Assembly: GCF_021864465.1 (NCBI RefSeq)
Contig: NZ_JAKKUV010000001.1
Span: 389,895 to 453,894, forward strand
Length of the DNA: 64,000 nucleotides
Source: Hyphobacterium sp. SN044
GTDB lineage: Bacteria > Pseudomonadota > Alphaproteobacteria > Caulobacterales > Maricaulaceae
Direction of reading: 5' to 3'
The position numbers were made by a program, and so were the translations under genes. This document shows, piece by piece, positions 35,844 through 47,138 of the stretch (its first letter is position 1; each line of letters opens with the position of its first letter). The notes below the pieces were generated by a model. The model worked only from the letters and a program-made list of their open reading frames with translations, did no database searches and had not been told where the DNA came from.

Positions 35844-36161
35844 CTAGATCACGACTGCCGTACCGCTGGCCGAGACCATCAGCATCGAGCCCTGTTCGCC
35901 GATCACCTCATAGTCGAGATCGACGCCGACGACGGCGTTTGCGCCGCGCTTCTGGGCCTCTTCCTGCAGTTCCTGCAGGGCAATCTCCCGTGCTTCGCGC
36001 AGGGATTTCTCGTACGAGCCGGACCGCCCGCCGACTATGTCGCGAATGCCGGCGAACAGGTCGCGGAACAGGTGTGCGCCGAGAATGGCTTCGCCGGTAA
36101 CGACGCCCTTGTACTCGCGGATGATCTTGCCTTCGATGCTCGGCGTGGTGGTAACAATCAT
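35844..36161 (-). CDS. YbjQ/UPF0145 family protein
   Basis: A 105-aa protein, started at the ATG preceded by AAGGAG. It opens [20 protein letters not shown] and has [20 protein letters not shown] and [16 protein letters not shown], the YbjQ (heavy-metal-binding-like) fold. Members assemble into pentamers; function is not established. An upstream in-frame ATG at 36212 is rejected because the added residues are not part of the family. Confidence 0.92.
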   Translation of the reverse strand: MIVTTTPSIEGKIIREYKGVVTGEAILGAHLFRDLFAGIRDIVGGRSGSYEKSLREAREIALQELQEEAQKRGANAVVGVDLDYEVIGEQGSMLMVSASGTAVVI

Positions 36162-36231
36162 GGGGAGGTCTCCTTTTCTTATCTGAAAAGGATGCGCCTC
36201 CCGATCGTCCACCGGTAGGGGGAAAGCCGGA

Positions 36232-38357
<2,126 letters not shown>

Positions 38358-38361
<4 letters not shown>

Positions 38362-40106
38362 GCCTTCACTCCCAGAATGGCGTGGGCGTCCTGAAGATCG
38401 TCCAGACGATCGCTGCGCAGATGGATGTGGCGATCCATGCCGCTGACGCCGTCGATCGGCCGTCCGGCCAGCCAGACCGCCTTCGCCCCGGCCTTTTTAA
38501 GTCCTGCGGCCAGTTCACTCGCCTGCGTCTCATAGGCCGCATCCGTACCGCAGATCACGGCGAGAGCGGTGCCACTGTCCTTGAAGGCCGCGACGCATTT
38601 GTCTGCGTTCGCGTATGCGGCTGCGCCGCTGACTTCGACCCCGCCGACCGCGAGATGGTTCTGCGCGAAGGTCGCGCGAGCGTTGAATTCCGCGAGCGAA
38701 CCGAGCGTCGCGAGGAAGGCTTTCGGGCGATGCCCGGCCTTCTTTTCGTGCTTCTCCGCCGCATCACGGAAGGCTTCGAAGGGTGCGGCAAAGCGGACCG
38801 GTTCGAACGGAGCGTCATGGCCGATATCGTGGCCGGGCAGGGCCTCGACCGGACGCGAGTGAAGTTCCGGGAAGGCGTTGATCCCGATCAGCGATTCCTT
38901 GCCCGAACGATACGCCTTCTCGTGTCCGGCGCGCGCCTCGGCGATTCGCGTGCGGAAGGCGTCGCCATCGACTGCATTACCGTAGCCGCCTTCGCTTTCC
39001 AGCGTCTGGAAAAGCGACCAGGCCTGCTGCGCTAGCTCGCGGGTCAGGGTCTCGTGCAGGAAGGAGCCGGCCGCGGGATCGGCGACGCGCCCCAGATGCG
39101 ATTCCTCCTGCAGCATGATCTGAAGATTGCGCGCGACGCGCTGGGCAAACGGTGTCGGGCGTCCGAGCGCGGCGGTGACCGGGCGGATCGTGATCGCGTC
39201 GGCCCCGCCTGCCGCGGCGGCGAAACCGGCAGCCGTCACGCGGATGAGGTTGGTCCACGGATCGCGCCGCGTCATCATCCTGTAGGCGGTGACGGCGTGG
39301 ATCGGGGTCGCAACGCCGTTGACGCCGAACGCGTCCAGAATCCGTGCCGCCACAATCCGGGCGGCACGCAGCTTCGCGATGGTCAGATGAATGTCCGCGT
39401 CGGCTGCGAGGCGCGCTTCGACACCACGCGCAGCCCGGTCCGCATCAACGCCGTGATCGATCAGGTCGCGCATCGCTTCGGCGAGGCCGCACGCCATGCA
39501 GGCGACTTCCTGCACCTCGCTGCCGCCCGCATCGAACACCGACCGCGCGTCGACAGCGACAAGGCGCATGTTCGGGAATTGCTTTGCGAATTCAGCCGCA
39601 TGCGGCGTGGCCGGCGGCAAGCCGAATCCGCCCTTCGTGTCCGGCGCGTGTTTCAGGACCTCGGACAACAAGTGCGCACCGTCGAGGCCGCCCGCCTCGA
39701 CGTGAACGGGGGCGATCGACAGATCCACGCCTTCGAGCGCTCGGCGAATCTCATCGGCGGATGCCGCTGCGATCCCGTTCGTGCCGTCCTCGTCAAGACG
39801 CAGCGAGATTTCAGACACGCCGCCGGCGAGGTCGGCGAGGATGTTCGCATTGGCCCTGGCCGGGTCGGCTTCGCCATGACTCTGGCGGATCGCCCACGGC
39901 AGAAACGCGTCGCGTGCCGGGTAGAGCGGGGCGCTGCCCGAAGGACGATCGAAGAAGACCGGGCCGCGCGCGAGTCCGTCCGCGGTCGTGCGCACCAGCG
40001 TCCGGTCGAAGTCCGCGCCCTTGAGGGCGCCGAGTGCCAGTTCGCGCCAGTCCCCGGGCGACTGGGCCGGAAATCCCCGTGCCAGTTCGCGGATATCCTC
40101 GCTCAT
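38358..40106 (-). CDS. mutA: Methylmalonyl-CoA mutase, small (beta) subunit
   Basis: A 582-aa protein. It has the mutase fold but no D-x-H-x-x-G cobalamin motif, as expected of the non-catalytic subunit that pairs with MutB. Typical stretches are [17 protein letters not shown]-type substrate-domain helices and [21 protein letters not shown] in the B12-like domain. The start [11 protein letters not shown] with an AGGGAAAG site is preferred over an ATG at 40169. It is the first gene of the mutA-mutB operon. Confidence 0.93.
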
Positions 40107-40256
40107 CCGTGATCTTTCCCTGAAGCCATGTTGCGGCGCGAGAAAAGGCGCGGGGCGGCTTTGCGTCAACCCTCAAGCGCGGGGAGAAGCGCTGCACCTG
40201 TCCGTCAGCCTCGAAGCGGCCTCTACGCTCTTGGCCGATTTCGAAAGGACGGCGGA

Positions 40257-41903
40257 ATGAGCCAGGAAAACTCCCCGCGCCTCGGGCTCGACTATCTGAT
40301 GCCCGCCCAGGCGCAGAAACATGTGACGGTGAATGAGAGCTTCCGGCGGCTCGACGCGCTGGTGCAGATGAGCGCAGCCAGCCGCACGGTCAGCGACCAA
40401 CCCGCCGATCCCGATGACGGAACGATCTGGATCATGCCGGTTTCGGCGTCGGGTGCTATCTGGTCGACCTTCGGAGAGAACGAGATCGCAGTGTTCCGCG
40501 ACACCTCCTGGGTGTCGATCCCGCCGCGGGCCGGGTGGCGCTGCTGGATCGAGGACGAGGACGTGCTCGTCGTGTTTGACGGCACGGACTGGATCGAGAC
40601 CGGCGAGACCCTCTCCCGCCTCGCCAACCTGGAGCGCCTCGGCGTGGGAACGGCGGCAGACGCGGCCAATCCCTTCTCTGCCAAGCTGAACGCCGCGCTC
40701 TGGACAGCGTTGTTTGCGGGCGAGGGCGGAACGGGCGATCTTCGCTACACGCTGAACAAGGAAGCCTCGGCCAATGTGCTGTCGCTGCTCTTCCAGTCGA
40801 ACTGGTCGGGACGGGCGGAGGTCGGTCTTGTGGGCGACGACGACCTGGTCGCCAAGGTCAGCCCGGATGGCACGAACTGGATCGAAGCGCTGCGCCTGTC
40901 CAACGGCACCGGGGATCTCGCCTGCATCGCCGATGTCAGCGTAGCATCGCTGAATGGCGGCACGCTCGGCGGTGTCCGGAATTTCCTGATCAATGGCGGA
41001 ATGGACATCGCGCAGCGCGGCACGGCTTTGTCCGGCCTCGGCGATGGCGACTTCACCCTCGACCGGTGGTGTCTCGCGGTGTCGGGCGGAGGAGCCTCCT
41101 CTGTCGCCGCCGAGCGCACGGACTTGCCGGCCGGAGAACTGCCCGCCGGTTTGCGCCACGCTTTGCGCCTGTCGCCTGCCGGAGGCGCAGGCAGTGGCAA
41201 GTGCGCACTGGTTCAGCGTACGGAAGCACTGCGCGAGACGGCGGGCAGGACCGTCACGCTTTCGGTCTGGATGAAGGCGGATGCGCCCGTTGCCGTCGGC
41301 GCAAACCTCACCCAGAATTTCGGCGTTTCCGGCTCGGCACCCGTGACTTTGACCGGGTCTGCCGCCGTGTTGTCGACGTCGTGGCAGCGCTTCAGCTGGA
41401 CATTCGATCTGCCGGACATCACCGGCAAGACGATTGGCACGAACGAACATCTGGCGATCGCCTTCGATCTGCCCGTCACCGGTACGCCGCAGATCGACGT
41501 GACCGGTGGTCAACTGGAATCGGGTTTGACCCCCACGCCCTTCGAACCGTTATCGGCCAGAGGCAGCGAGGACGCGGAGATGCGCCGCTGCCAGCGCTAT
41601 TTCCGTCGTATGCAACCGGGCGCGTTCAACGCCTTCCCCGGCATCGCGATCAATCTCGGCTACAACATCACTCGCATCGTCATGGCGCTGTCACCGGCGA
41701 TGCGCGCGGCCCCGACGCTCAGCTGGTCGGGATCGCTGCAGGTCACCCCGGCGGATGCCGCGGTCGATACGCTCGAATTCTTCACCGCGAACCGAAACCT
41801 GGTCGTCCTGCAGACCGGCTCGACCGACCCGATCGCCGCCGGCGCGCTTATGATGCGCGCGCTCAGCGCGGATTCGCATATCTCCTTCAGCGCGGAGCTT
41901 TGA
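40257..41903 (+). CDS. Phage/GTA tail-fibre protein with DUF2793 domain
   Basis: A 548-aa protein beginning MSQENSPRLGLDYLMPAQAQ. The DUF2793 domain (about 8-115) reads HVTVNESFRRLDALVQMSA and PRAGWRCWIEDEDVLVVFDG. The C-terminal half is a receptor-binding fibre tip: NGGMDIAQRGTALSG...FTLDRW (about 246-270), a carbohydrate-binding-like sandwich, then RGSEDAEMRRCQRYFRRM (about 437-454), the ELxxCQRYY-type signature of tail-fibre tips. GC and codon use match the host, so it looks domesticated. It heads a set with a tail-assembly-like and a holin-like gene. Confidence 0.85.
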   Translation: MSQENSPRLGLDYLMPAQAQKHVTVNESFRRLDALVQMSAASRTVSDQPADPDDGTIWIMPVSASGAIWSTFGENEIAVFRDTSWVSIPPRAGWRCWIEDEDVLVVFDGTDWIETGETLSRLANLERLGVGTAADAANPFSAKLNAALWTALFAGEGGTGDLRYTLNKEASANVLSLLFQSNWSGRAEVGLVGDDDLVAKVSPDGTNWIEALRLSNGTGDLACIADVSVASLNGGTLGGVRNFLINGGMDIAQRGTALSGLGDGDFTLDRWCLAVSGGGASSVAAERTDLPAGELPAGLRHALRLSPAGGAGSGKCALVQRTEALRETAGRTVTLSVWMKADAPVAVGANLTQNFGVSGSAPVTLTGSAAVLSTSWQRFSWTFDLPDITGKTIGTNEHLAIAFDLPVTGTPQIDVTGGQLESGLTPTPFEPLSARGSEDAEMRRCQRYFRRMQPGAFNAFPGIAINLGYNITRIVMALSPAMRAAPTLSWSGSLQVTPADAAVDTLEFFTANRNLVVLQTGSTDPIAAGALMMRALSADSHISFSAEL

Positions 41904-41905
41904 TC

Positions 41906-42262
41906 ATGACCGAACTCGTGACCGCCCGTTGGGCCGACGCCGAACACACCCGTCTCATCGCCGAGAGTGCCGCGGGAGAGACGCTGCACATTCCGGCCAA
42001 TCCGGCGAACACGGATTTCGCACGGTTGATGACGTCCAGCGTCGAGATCGCGCCCTTCGTGCCGCCATCACCGAACTGGTCTTCCATCCGCGTGGAGCGG
42101 GATGCGCGGCTCGCCGCGACGGACTGGACGCAACTTGCCGATGCGCCACTGGGCGCGTCGCAGTCGGCGGCCTTTGCCGCCTACCGGCAGGCGCTGCGCG
42201 ACCTGCCGGCCCAATTCCCCGACCCCGCCGGCATTGTCTGGCCGGTTGCACCGGAGGCTTGA
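41906..42262 (+). CDS. Tail-fibre assembly-like protein
   Basis: A 118-aa protein starting 2 nt after the tail-fibre stop. The C-terminal half, RVERDARLAATDWTQLADAP followed by YRQALRDLPAQFPDPAGIVW, is the R-D-x-x-L-x-x-T-D-W...YRQALRDLP pattern of phage tail-fibre assembly/XkdW-like proteins. The N-terminus (about 1-60) is specific. Role as chaperone for the fibre is inferred from family and position. Confidence 0.82.
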   Translation: MTELVTARWADAEHTRLIAESAAGETLHIPANPANTDFARLMTSSVEIAPFVPPSPNWSSIRVERDARLAATDWTQLADAPLGASQSAAFAAYRQALRDLPAQFPDPAGIVWPVAPEA

Positions 42263-42265
42263 GCC

Positions 42266-42775
42266 ATGAGCGAACTCATCGATTTCGGCGCGTCGGCGGT
42301 CACCGGCGGCGCGCTGGGTGTCCTCGGCACGGCGCTGGGGCGCGTCGCGGGCTTCTTCGAGCGGCGGCAGGACCACGCGCAGGAACGCGAACGCTGGGCG
42401 CATGAGCGCGAGATGGCGGACGCCGAGGCGGCCCGCGCGGATCAGGCCGCGGCGCGTGATGCCGAAACGGAGCGGCGGCAGGCCTCCTATGCCGGGCTGC
42501 AGGCCAGCCTGGAGGCGGAAACCGCGATCCGCGCCAGCTATCCCTGGGTCGAGGCGGTCCGGGCGCTCGTCCGGCCGATCCTGACGCCGCTTCTCTGGCT
42601 GCTTTACCTGATCGTCTTCTTCGCGGTGATGGAGGGACAGGCTGAGCGCTATCTGACGCCGGAGGCGCAGGGCGACTTTATCGGCTACTTCATCGCCAAC
42701 ATCGCCTTTGCTGCGACGGCGGCGACGCTGTGGTGGTTCGGCGACCGCGCCCCGCCGCCCGGCTGGCGGCGGTAG
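42266..42775 (+). CDS. Holin-like membrane protein (GTA/phage type)
   Basis: A 169-aa protein, 3 nt after the preceding stop. Residues ~9-30 are a Gly/Ala-rich hydrophobic helix, ~34-85 a highly charged coiled-coil (RRQDHAQERERWAHERE), then VRALVRPILTPLLWLLYLIVFF (split by charged Arg) and a third helix (about 138-158). This resembles the three-helix holin family associated with GTA release. No endolysin gene is adjacent, so a lysis function is provisional. Confidence 0.68.
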   Translation: MSELIDFGASAVTGGALGVLGTALGRVAGFFERRQDHAQERERWAHEREMADAEAARADQAAARDAETERRQASYAGLQASLEAETAIRASYPWVEAVRALVRPILTPLLWLLYLIVFFAVMEGQAERYLTPEAQGDFIGYFIANIAFAATAATLWWFGDRAPPPGWRR

Positions 42776-42807
42776 GAACACAATCTATCCCAGAAACATC
42801 GACGTTT

Positions 42808-42977
42808 CCCGGACGCCCGTCAGGGCGATCCGGGATCCAGACTGGGCCCCGGTCTTCGCTTCGCGAAACCGGGGAGCGTCGGAGTAATTCGAGCCGCCCT
42901 TCGAGACGGGCGCTTCGCGTCCTCCTCAGGACAAGCTCTGTCCTGAGGAGCGCCCGTCAGGGTGCGTCTCAAAGGGC
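42808..42977. repeat. Cluster of REP-like palindromes
   Basis: Three nested structures fill the gap between the holin-like gene and pip: cccggacgccc-gtca-gggcgatccggg (42808-42834), ccccggt...accgggg (42847-42874) and a long bow gcccttcgagacg...cgtctcaaagggc (42896-42977) enclosing cctcaggaca-agctc-tgtcctgagg (42924-42948). The 12-mer cgcccgtcaggg occurs twice (42814, 42951). Typical of dispersed intergenic repeats in Caulobacter-group genomes. Confidence 0.6.
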
Positions 42978-42984
42978 GAGGGCG

Positions 42985-43998
42985 CTACTTGTCAGCCATC
43001 TCCCGGATCGCCGCGATCACCGTCGGGCGCACCGCATCGGTCATGGCGTGGCCGTTCACAGCGATCATCGACAGTTCGGCATGCGGGCAGGCCTGGGCGA
43101 GGGCCAGGGCCGTCCCCGCGGGGCAGACCATGTCGTAGCGGCTCTGGACGATGTGCAGCGGCACGTCCTTCAGCCGTCCGGCATCCCGCAGGATCTGGTC
43201 GGGCTCCAGAAAGCAGTCATGCGTGAAATAGTGCGCCTCGATCAGCGAATGCGTCGCGACATAGCCGCGGCCGCGCGCCGCCATCGAATCGCGCGCCGCC
43301 TCGGGTGATTTTTCCAGATAGGACAGCCGCTCCTCATACTCCGTCCAGCGATAGAGCGGTGAGGCGCGCAGATCGTCGATGGTCGCCGACGAATCATCCA
43401 GCCGGTCGAGCACGGGCGGGCCGTCGGCCCATTCACGCGCCATCGCATCCATATACCAGGCCATCAGGTCAGTGGATGGGGCGTCGTGAAGTTGTTCGGG
43501 CACATGCGTCAGCAGGTCGGCGCGCACGTCCGGGAAAATCCGCGCGACCCCGTTCGGCGACAGCCACCAGTCGAGCTCGCCCGGCGTGCCGGTGAAAATG
43601 CCTTCCACCACAACCCCTCGCACCGAGCCGGGATGCGTCTCGGCGTAGAGCAGGGCCAGCGTCGAGCCCCAGGACGGGCCGAATACGACGAAGCGGTCGA
43701 TGCCGAGATGTGTCCTCAGCGCTTCGATGTCGGCGACGAGATCCTGCGCGGTGTTGTGCGCAAGGCCGGCCAGCGGCGCCGAACGCCCGGCGCCGCGCTG
43801 GTCGAGCAGCAGGGTGTCGAAAATCTCCGGGTCGAACAGCCGGCGGTGATCGGCGGTACAGCCCGACCCCGGCCCGCCATGCAGCATCAGCGCCGGCACG
43901 CCGCCCCTCTTGCCGCTGCGTTCATAGTAGATTTCGTGACCGCCGGTTACGGCGAGGCGGCCGGTTTCGTAAGGGTCGATCGGAGGAAAGAAGGTCAT
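42985..43998 (-). CDS. pip: Prolyl aminopeptidase (proline iminopeptidase)
   Basis: A 337-aa alpha/beta hydrolase of family S33. It has the oxyanion loop MLHGGPGSGC (about 38-47), LLLDQRGAGRS, and the nucleophile elbow VFGPSWGSTLALLYAE (Ser about 107), plus late acidic and His positions (RYDMVCPAGTALALA, VNGHAMTDAVR). It cleaves N-terminal proline from peptides in the cytoplasm. The elbow reads G-P-S-W-G-S instead of the usual G-G-S-W-G-S. Its stop falls 8 nt from the REP-like palindrome cluster. Confidence 0.94.
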   Translation of the reverse strand: MTFFPPIDPYETGRLAVTGGHEIYYERSGKRGGVPALMLHGGPGSGCTADHRRLFDPEIFDTLLLDQRGAGRSAPLAGLAHNTAQDLVADIEALRTHLGIDRFVVFGPSWGSTLALLYAETHPGSVRGVVVEGIFTGTPGELDWWLSPNGVARIFPDVRADLLTHVPEQLHDAPSTDLMAWYMDAMAREWADGPPVLDRLDDSSATIDDLRASPLYRWTEYEERLSYLEKSPEAARDSMAARGRGYVATHSLIEAHYFTHDCFLEPDQILRDAGRLKDVPLHIVQSRYDMVCPAGTALALAQACPHAELSMIAVNGHAMTDAVRPTVIAAIREMADK

Positions 43999-44062
43999 GA
44001 GAGGAACGACTCCCCGGCGCGAAGGTCACTCGCAATACGCATCACGTCCAACGCGGCAGGTC

Positions 44063-44446
44063 CAGCGCCGGTTTCGACCGGTCAATCCGGGTGAGGGGGC
44101 CGACGGCGCGCCCGAAAGCCCGGATGGGCTTGAGGAACGGCGCAGGAATTCTCGGCGTTGCATCTCAGCGCCGGTTTCGAGCGGTTCGACTGGGTGAGGG
44201 GGCTGCCGGCGCGCCCGAAAGCCCGGATGGACTTGAGGAACGGCGCAGGAATTCTCGGCGTTGCATCTCAGCGCCGGTTTCGAGCGGTTCGACTGGGTGA
44301 GGGGGCTGCCGGCGCACCCGAAAGCCTGGATGGGCTTGAGGATATGCACAAATATTCTCAGCAGCGCATCTCAGCGCCGGTTTCGGGCGGATCGGCTTGG
44401 TGAGGGGGCTGCCGGCGCGCCCGAAAGCCCGGATGGGCTTGAGGAT
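44063..44446. repeat. Tandem repeat, 103-bp period, about 3.7 units
   Basis: Units start at 44063, 44166, 44269 and 44372 (cagcgccggtttcg each time), a constant 103-bp step. Each contains gtgagggggc..gc.ggcgc.cccgaaagcc and a small hairpin aagccc-atcc-gggctt (minus-strand sense). Units 1-3 end in variants of ggaattctcggcgttgcatct; the third is diverged (gatatgcacaaatattctc) and the fourth stops 8 nt before tRNA-Thr. 103 is not a multiple of 3, so the reading frames in it are chance. Confidence 0.9.
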
Positions 44447-44454
44447 CAGGAAAA

Positions 44455-44529
44455 TGGTGCCGCAAGAGAGAATTGAACTCTCGACCTCGTCATTACCAAT
44501 GACGCGCTCTACCACTGAGCTACTGCGGC
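44455..44529 (-). tRNA. tRNA-Thr (GGT)
   Basis: A 75-nt cloverleaf on the minus strand with anticodon loop ttGGTaa in stem cgtca/tgacg, acceptor GCCGCAG/TTGCGGC, T-arm gagag-ttcaatt-ctctc and encoded CCA. The 103-bp tandem repeat lies immediately 3' of it in its transcription direction. Confidence 0.94.
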
Positions 44530-44620
44530 ATACCCGTTCGGGAGACGGGCGTATAACGCAACCCCCGCCGCTCGCCAAGAGCGGCTTGACTGCAACTGCA
44601 CACACCCCCATCACGCTGAC

Positions 44621-44752
44621 ATGAAGACAGGCAAGACCCCGCCGAAGGGCAGGAAGGGCGAACCGAGCCGCGAGGACCGGTTGGCCGAAGCACTACGCGC
44701 AAATCTCCGCCGCCGCAAAGCTGCCGCGAAACCCGAAAAACCGTCGAACTGA
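44621..44752 (+). CDS. Small conserved basic protein upstream of murA
   Basis: A 43-aa protein: MKTGKTPPKGRKGEPSREDR then LAEALRANLRRRKAAAKPEK and PSN. I recall the pattern P-x(n)-REDRLAxALRANLRRRK as conserved in short proteins encoded just before murA in other alphaproteobacteria, which is the reason for calling it. The lysine/arginine-rich helix suggests RNA or ribosome contact; function unknown. No strong Shine-Dalgarno is visible. Confidence 0.72.
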   Translation: MKTGKTPPKGRKGEPSREDRLAEALRANLRRRKAAAKPEKPSN

Positions 44753-44811
44753 CGCCGCTTTCCCGCGTTTGAGTGTCTGCCGGGCAAGGGCGGCAGCGAA
44801 CAGGATATTTC

Positions 44812-46074
44812 ATGGACCGGATACATATCGAAGGCGGCGCGCGGCTGAACGGGCGGATCCCGATCTCCGGGGCGAAGAATTCGGCATTGAAGCTGATGGC
44901 GGCGGCGCTGCTGACCGATCAGAAGCTCAAACTGACGCGCATGCCCGACCTGGCGGACGCCCGTTTCCTCACGGTGCTGCTGACCCATCTGGGTGCGTCG
45001 GTGGAGGCCGGTCCGGGGTTCATGAATATTGAGGCCGGAACGCTGGCGCGCACCGAGGCACCCTACGACCTCGTCCGCAAGATGCGCGCGAGCTTCAACG
45101 TGCTCGGCCCGATTCTCGCCCGCGAAGGCCAGGCGCGCGTTTCGCTGCCCGGCGGCTGCGCGATCGGCGCGCGGCCCGTGGACCTGCACCTGCAGGCGCT
45201 GACCGAGCTCGGCGCGTCGATCGAACTGGAAGAGGGCTATGTCGTCGCCTCGGCGAAATCGGGCCTCAAGGGCGCGCGGATCGCCTTCCCCTTCGTCTCG
45301 GTCGGCGCGACGGAACATGCCATGCTCGCCGCCGTCCTCGCCAAGGGCGAGACGGTGCTGGAGAACGCCGCGCGCGAGCCGGAGATCGCTGATCTGGCGC
45401 ATTGCCTGAACGCGATGGGCGCGAGGGTCGAGAATGCCGGCCAGTCGACCATCCACATCACCGGCGTCGAGCGCCTGGGCGGGGCCGAACACGCCGTGGT
45501 CCCCGACCGGATCGAGACCGGCACCTACGCGCTCGCCGCGGCGGCGGCCGGCGGCACGGTCGTGCTGGAAGACGCGATCCCCGAGCACAATGAAGCGCTG
45601 TGGAAGCTGATGCGCGCGGCCGGGATCAAGGTGACGCCGGTAGAGGGCGGTATCCGGATCGATCGCAACGGCCATCCGGTGACGGCGGTGGATGCCGAGA
45701 CGCGCCCCTATCCCGGCTTCCCGACGGATCTGCAGGCGCAGTTCATGGCGCTGATGACAAGGGCGGACGGCACGTCGATCATCCGCGAGACGATTTTCGA
45801 GAACCGCTTCATGCACGCGCCGGAACTCTCCCGGATGGGCGCCAACATCACGGTGCGCGGAAACGAGGCGGTGGTGCGCGGCGTGAAGTCGCTGCGCGGT
45901 GCGCCGGTCATGGCAACGGACCTGCGCGCCTCGGTCAGCCTCGTCATCGCCGGGCTGATGGCAGAGGGTGAAACCATCATCGGGCGCGTCTACCATCTTG
46001 ATCGCGGCTTCGAACGGCTGGAAGAAAAGCTGAAGGCGTGCGGCGCGCAGATCGAGCGAAAGCCGGAAGCTTAG
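44812..46074 (+). CDS. murA: UDP-N-acetylglucosamine 1-carboxyvinyltransferase
   Basis: A 420-aa EPSP-synthase-fold enzyme. It opens [20 protein letters not shown], has [16 protein letters not shown], the catalytic Cys in [16 protein letters not shown] (about residue 116, hence the fosfomycin-sensitive form), and the late [16 protein letters not shown]. It transfers enolpyruvate from PEP to UDP-GlcNAc, the first committed peptidoglycan step. DUF2948 follows 20 nt after its stop and UPF0262 overlaps that gene. Confidence 0.97.
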   Translation: MDRIHIEGGARLNGRIPISGAKNSALKLMAAALLTDQKLKLTRMPDLADARFLTVLLTHLGASVEAGPGFMNIEAGTLARTEAPYDLVRKMRASFNVLGPILAREGQARVSLPGGCAIGARPVDLHLQALTELGASIELEEGYVVASAKSGLKGARIAFPFVSVGATEHAMLAAVLAKGETVLENAAREPEIADLAHCLNAMGARVENAGQSTIHITGVERLGGAEHAVVPDRIETGTYALAAAAAGGTVVLEDAIPEHNEALWKLMRAAGIKVTPVEGGIRIDRNGHPVTAVDAETRPYPGFPTDLQAQFMALMTRADGTSIIRETIFENRFMHAPELSRMGANITVRGNEAVVRGVKSLRGAPVMATDLRASVSLVIAGLMAEGETIIGRVYHLDRGFERLEEKLKACGAQIERKPEA

Positions 46075-46094
46075 GAAGCACAAGAGGAAACCGG

Positions 46095-46532
46095 GTGCGC
46101 AAACCCCTGAGACTGATCGCCAGCGAACCGGACGAGGTGGAAATCGTTTCTGCAGCGCTCCAGGACGCCGTGGCCCAGCTGGGCGACATCAAATGGGACC
46201 GCCGCGCGCGCCGTTTCACCCTGGTGGTCAATCGCTACCGCTGGGAAGATGGCAAGCGCGGCCCCGGCTGGCGCGTGCGCTCAGCCCTCGATATCGGCAG
46301 CGTCACCGCAGTGAAGTCTTCGCGCGTGAAGCAGGACGCGCCCGGCGCGGTCGTGTCCGTTCTCGCCCTCGTATTCGAGACCGGCGAAGCCCCGGGCGGC
46401 GCGTTGCGCGTCGATCTGTCCGGTGGCGGCCGCATCCGGATCGAGGTCGAATGCGTCGACCTCATCCTGGCGGACCTGTCCGAACCCTGGCGCGCGGTGG
46501 GCCGCCCCGATCACGGAGGGCTGGACGCATGA
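46095..46532 (+). CDS. DUF2948 family protein
   Basis: A 145-aa protein with a GTG start after AGAGGAAA. It begins VRKPLRLIASEPDEVEIVSA and holds DRRARRFTLVVNRYRWE and RIRIEVECVDLILADLSEPW, the DUF2948 signature. The family lies between murA and hisD or UPF0262 in alphaproteobacteria; function unknown. Here hisD is absent and the 3' end overlaps the UPF0262 start by 4 nt. Confidence 0.9.
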   Translation: MRKPLRLIASEPDEVEIVSAALQDAVAQLGDIKWDRRARRFTLVVNRYRWEDGKRGPGWRVRSALDIGSVTAVKSSRVKQDAPGAVVSVLALVFETGEAPGGALRVDLSGGGRIRIEVECVDLILADLSEPWRAVGRPDHGGLDA

Positions 46533-47005
46533 GCGAGACGCACTGCATCGCGTCGATCGAGCTGGCCGGCTTCAACGCCGCCGGCGAGGGGCAGGCCGAC
46601 CACGAACGCCGCATTGCCGTCAGTGACCTGCTCGACAGCAATTATTTTGCCCCCGAGGACGCGCCGGAGGGGCCGTATGATGTGCGCATGGCGATCGAGG
46701 ACGGCCGCCTGATCATCGATGTGCGCAATCTCGACGGTCAGAGCCTGAAGGCGCACGTCTTCTCAATGGGGCCCTTCCGCGGCGTCTACAAGGATTACTT
46801 CATGATCTGCGATAGCTATCACGAGGCCGTCCGCGACGCCTCGCTGGCGCAGATCGAGGCGATCGACATGGGTCGCCGCGGCATTCACAACGAGGGCTCC
46901 GAGCTGCTCCGCGAACGCCTCAAGGGCAAGATCGAAGTCGATTTCGAGACCGCCCGCCGGCTCTTCACCCTGATCGGGGCATTGCACCGCCGTGCCGTGG
47001 CCTGA
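46529..47005 (+). CDS. UPF0262 family protein
   Basis: A 158-aa protein beginning MSETHCIASIELAG, with FSMGPFRGVYKDYFMICDSY and RRGIHNEGSELLRERLKGKI, both diagnostic of UPF0262. It is cytoplasmic and of unknown function. It is coupled to DUF2948 by an ATGA overlap. In many relatives a low-molecular-weight phosphotyrosine phosphatase gene separates it from infA; that gene is missing here. Confidence 0.93.
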   Translation: MSETHCIASIELAGFNAAGEGQADHERRIAVSDLLDSNYFAPEDAPEGPYDVRMAIEDGRLIIDVRNLDGQSLKAHVFSMGPFRGVYKDYFMICDSYHEAVRDASLAQIEAIDMGRRGIHNEGSELLRERLKGKIEVDFETARRLFTLIGALHRRAVA

Positions 47006-47047
47006 TACCGGGCCTGATCCCGCGTGGCCGGAACCGGTGATGCGCAC

Positions 47048-47076
47048 TCGACGTTTTCCCCTTTAATCACTATATA
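47048..47076 (+). promoter_or_regulatory. Candidate sigma-70-type promoter of infA
   Basis: tcgacg (47048-47053) and tatata (47071-47076) separated by 17 bp, about 60 nt before the infA ATG. It is the only AT-rich patch in this gap. Confidence 0.5.
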
Positions 47077-47138
47077 GCCGCCACCGCGGACGCGCCCGAG
47101 CGATTCCGCGTCGTTTGCGTTGTCTAAAGAGGAGCCGC

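Noticed and set aside
44063-44446. CRISPR array
   Set aside because: The 103-bp units are contiguous full-length repeats without short spacers, and no cas gene is present.
44026-44476. Several short open frames through the 103-bp tandem repeat
   Set aside because: 103 is not divisible by 3, so the frame rotates unit by unit; the apparent repeats in translation are by-products.
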